From: Rhizobium oryzihabitans
Lineage (GTDB): Bacteria; Pseudomonadota; Alphaproteobacteria; Rhizobiales; Rhizobiaceae
DNA length: 64,000 nucleotides
Assembly: GCF_010669145.1 (NCBI RefSeq)
Contig: NZ_CP048632.1
Span: 2,686,501 to 2,750,500 of the forward strand
Direction of reading: 5' to 3'
A model generated the notes under the pieces. It saw only the letters and a list, made by a program, of their open reading frames with translations. It did not search any database and was not told the DNA's origin. Shown here piece after piece: positions 62,363 to 64,000 of the stretch. The first letter of the stretch is position 1, and each line of letters begins with the position of its first letter. Both the position numbers and the translations under genes were made by a program.

Positions 62363-63133
62363 TCACAGCCGCACCGACATGCCGCCATCCACCGTCAGCA
62401 CATGGCCGTTGACGAAGGAGGCCGCGTCGCTCGCCAGAAACAGGGCAGCACCGGCGATCTCATCCGGCCGGCCCCAGCGCTCCAGCGGCACCCGCAGCTT
62501 GGCGAAGGCCACCATCTCAGGATTTTCGGCAAGGGCGGCATTGGTTTCGGTGGCGAACATGCCGGGCGCGATGGCGTTGCTGGTGATGCCGCGCGCGCCA
62601 TATTCCACGGCAATCGCCCGCATCAGCCCGGTCAGCCCCTGTTTGGCGACGGGATAAATCGCATCCCCCGGCCGGACGATGTGGCCGAGAATGGAGGTGA
62701 TGGTGATGATGCGGCCGTAGCCATTGGCGTTCATGGCCTCCGCGGCATCCCGCGACAGCGAGACGGAGGAGGTAAGATCGGTGCGGATCAATTCCAGCAC
62801 GTCCTCGTCGCTGAATTCGGCAAGCGGGCGGCGGTCGCGCGCGCCGACATTGTTGACGAGGATATCGAGGTGGCCGAACTCGTCCATCATACGGCGAACA
62901 AGGGCGCTGCCGGCTGCCGTGTCGGCAATATCGAAGGCGGCGTAATCGGCCTTGCCGCCAGCCTTGCGCAGCACATCTGTCGCCTGTTCCAGCGTTTCGG
63001 CATTGCGGCCGGTCAGCCACACATGCGCGCCCGCTTCGGCAAAGGCGCTGGCAATTTCAAAACCGAGGCCGCGGCCGCTGCCGGTGATGATGGCCGTGCG
63101 GTTTTCGAGAGAGAATTTCTGGAGAATGCCCAT
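62363..63133 (-). CDS. Short-chain dehydrogenase/reductase
   Basis: 256 residues, classical SDR: NAD(P) motif TAIITGSGRGLGFEIASAFA, DILVNNVGARDRRP (NNxG), catalytic Ser in ITITSILGHI, Tyr and Lys in GDAIYPVAKQGL, and C-terminal PDEIAGAALFLASDAASFVN. Resembles gluconate 5-dehydrogenase/3-oxoacyl-reductase types; substrate unknown. It lies just upstream of the permease-kinase gene, 31 bp apart on the same strand, and might share its transcript. Confidence 0.9.
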   Translation of the reverse strand: MGILQKFSLENRTAIITGSGRGLGFEIASAFAEAGAHVWLTGRNAETLEQATDVLRKAGGKADYAAFDIADTAAGSALVRRMMDEFGHLDILVNNVGARDRRPLAEFSDEDVLELIRTDLTSSVSLSRDAAEAMNANGYGRIITITSILGHIVRPGDAIYPVAKQGLTGLMRAIAVEYGARGITSNAIAPGMFATETNAALAENPEMVAFAKLRVPLERWGRPDEIAGAALFLASDAASFVNGHVLTVDGGMSVRL

Positions 63134-63304
63134 CGCTCACCTTCTTGCTTTAGAGCGTCGGACCGAAAACGACGGTGCGGTTTTCGGAAAATCCGAGGCT
63201 GTTGGTCAAAGCCACGCCGCTTGTTTGAGCTTGCGTATGGGAAGACTATGCCGTGTGCGGCGCTCGGCGAAAGGTCGCCTGACCGGCCCGGCCGTTCGGT
63301 GGAC

Positions 63305-63340
63305 AGAAAAATGGCGTCGCCCGGTTGCGGGCGACGCCAT
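63305..63340 (-). terminator. Terminator of glnII
   Basis: ATGGCGTCGCCCG (63311-63323) / CGGGCGACGCCAT (63328-63340), perfect 13-bp stem with loop GTTG, followed on the minus strand by five T. It lies 11 bp after the glnII stop. Confidence 0.93.
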
Positions 63341-63351
63341 GTCTTAGCTTA

Positions 63352-64000
63352 TCAGGCAGCAGCCGACTTTGCGAGCGGCACTTCTGCAATCGTCTTCAGA
63401 ACGACGGAAGCGATCTGGTAAGGGCAGCCCTGCGAGTTCGGACGACGGTCTTCGAGGTAACCCTTGTAACCGTTGTTAACGAAGGAATGCGGAACGCGGA
63501 TCGAGGCGCCACGGTCGGCAACGCCGTAGGAGAACTTGTTCCACGGAGCGGTTTCGTGCTTGCCGGTCAGGCGCAGGTGGTTGTCCGGACCGTAAACGTC
63601 GATGTGCTCTTTCCAGTTCTTGGCGAAAGCGGCCATGAGGGCTTCGAAATATTCCTTGCCGCCAACTTCGCGCATGAACTTGGTGGAGAAGTTGCAGTGC
63701 ATGCCCGAACCGTTCCAGTCGGTATCGCCGAGCGGCTTGCAATGGAATTCGACGTCGATGCCGTACTGTTCGCAAAGACGCAGCAGCAGGTAACGGGCGA
63801 TCCAGATCTGGTCGGCGGCGCGCTTGGAGCCCTTGCCGAATACCTGGAATTCCCACTGGCCCTTGGCCACTTCGGCGTTGATGCCTTCGTGGTTGATGCC
63901 GGCTTCGAGGCAGAGGTCGAGGTGCTCTTCAACGATTTCGCGGGCAACCGAACCGACATTCTTGAAGCCGACGCCGGTGTAATAAGGACCCTGCGGAGCC
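63352..64000 (-). CDS. glnII: Glutamine synthetase type II (GlnII), 3' part
   Basis: The last 216 codons; the 5' part lies beyond 64000. Eukaryote-type GSII signatures: APQGPYYTGVG, AREIVEEHLDLCLEAGINHE, WEFQVFGKGSKRAADQIWIA, PLGDTDWNGSGMHCNFSTKF, HETAPWNKFSYGVADRGASI (substrate and ATP sites), LEDRRPNSQGCPYQIASVVL. Makes glutamine from glutamate and ammonia; in Rhizobiaceae it is induced under nitrogen limitation and is separate from GlnA. No frameshift: an in-frame GTG at 63870 is not the true start. Confidence 0.96.
   Translation of the reverse strand, partial: APQGPYYTGVGFKNVGSVAREIVEEHLDLCLEAGINHEGINAEVAKGQWEFQVFGKGSKRAADQIWIARYLLLRLCEQYGIDVEFHCKPLGDTDWNGSGMHCNFSTKFMREVGGKEYFEALMAAFAKNWKEHIDVYGPDNHLRLTGKHETAPWNKFSYGVADRGASIRVPHSFVNNGYKGYLEDRRPNSQGCPYQIASVVLKTIAEVPLAKSAAA

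Noticed and set aside
63352..63870. Separate short gene starting at GTG 63870
   Set aside because: The same frame continues without a stop to the window edge with glutamine synthetase II signatures (APQGPYYTGVG), so the GTG is internal.

Overview
The window is a 64 kb piece of an alphaproteobacterial chromosome, most likely Agrobacterium (A. tumefaciens/fabrum complex) or a close Rhizobiaceae relative. The evidence is high GC, a ChpT-CtrA-SciP cell-cycle set, a eukaryote-type glutamine synthetase II, TctABC/TctDE, HmuTUV, and a Liv-type binding protein that closely resembles the A. tumefaciens GABA/proline/alanine receptor Atu2422. Three families of intergenic palindromic elements of the RIME/REP kind also fit. 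Species placement is from recognition of the proteins, not from a search. Genes are dense on both strands; no prophage, CRISPR array, rRNA operon or replication origin is visible.

Layout. 1-3.2 kb: a LysR regulator (frameshifted), divergent MFS exporter and aldo/keto reductase. 3.3 kb: tRNA-Gly(GCC). 4.0-4.6 kb: dps. 4.7-8.6 kb: a siderophore-type iron ABC transporter (binding protein, two permeases, ATPase) behind an Irr-type iron control element. 9.2-12.2 kb: tctABC, followed by a solute-binding protein divergent from the tctDE two-component pair (12.6-15.9 kb). 15.9-17.7 kb: purU and a Tat-exported META-domain protein. 18.1-21.9 kb: heme use, with hutX and a heme-degrading monooxygenase divergent from hmuTUV. 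22-28.7 kb: DUF454 protein, glyoxalase, ung, an IS110-family insertion sequence, siderophore-interacting reductase, a ring-cleaving dioxygenase/esterase pair, a frameshifted lytic transglycosylase. 29.4-39.7 kb: housekeeping (purA, rpoH, rluD, a SpoU methyltransferase) with several uncharacterised envelope proteins. 40-48.6 kb: eipA, chpT, ctrA, fliJ and sciP with acetyltransferases between them. 48.8-57 kb: a DUF2793 protein, cysQ, and livHMGF plus its binding-protein gene. 57.2-64 kb: a small ATPase, a LuxR-type response regulator, a very unusual permease-histidine kinase fusion, an SDR, and the 3' part of glnII, which runs off the right edge.

How the genes work together. Three modules import iron (siderophore ABC system, heme system, ferri-siderophore reductase), and at least the first carries an Irr-type operator. 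The ChpT-CtrA phosphorelay, the CtrA antagonist SciP and a flagellar FliJ lie within 6.3 kb, and CtrA-like boxes precede chpT, ctrA and sciP. Amino-acid/GABA uptake (liv) and glnII are nitrogen-related.

The most interesting element is the IS110-family insertion at 23674-24780. Its 5' non-coding end folds like a bridge RNA, and four short guide-like segments match the left target, right target, right IS end and left IS end in the expected order, sharing a CC core. Separately, six otherwise conserved genes each lack exactly one base, mostly in short G/C runs; this looks more like an assembly/consensus indel problem than real gene decay.
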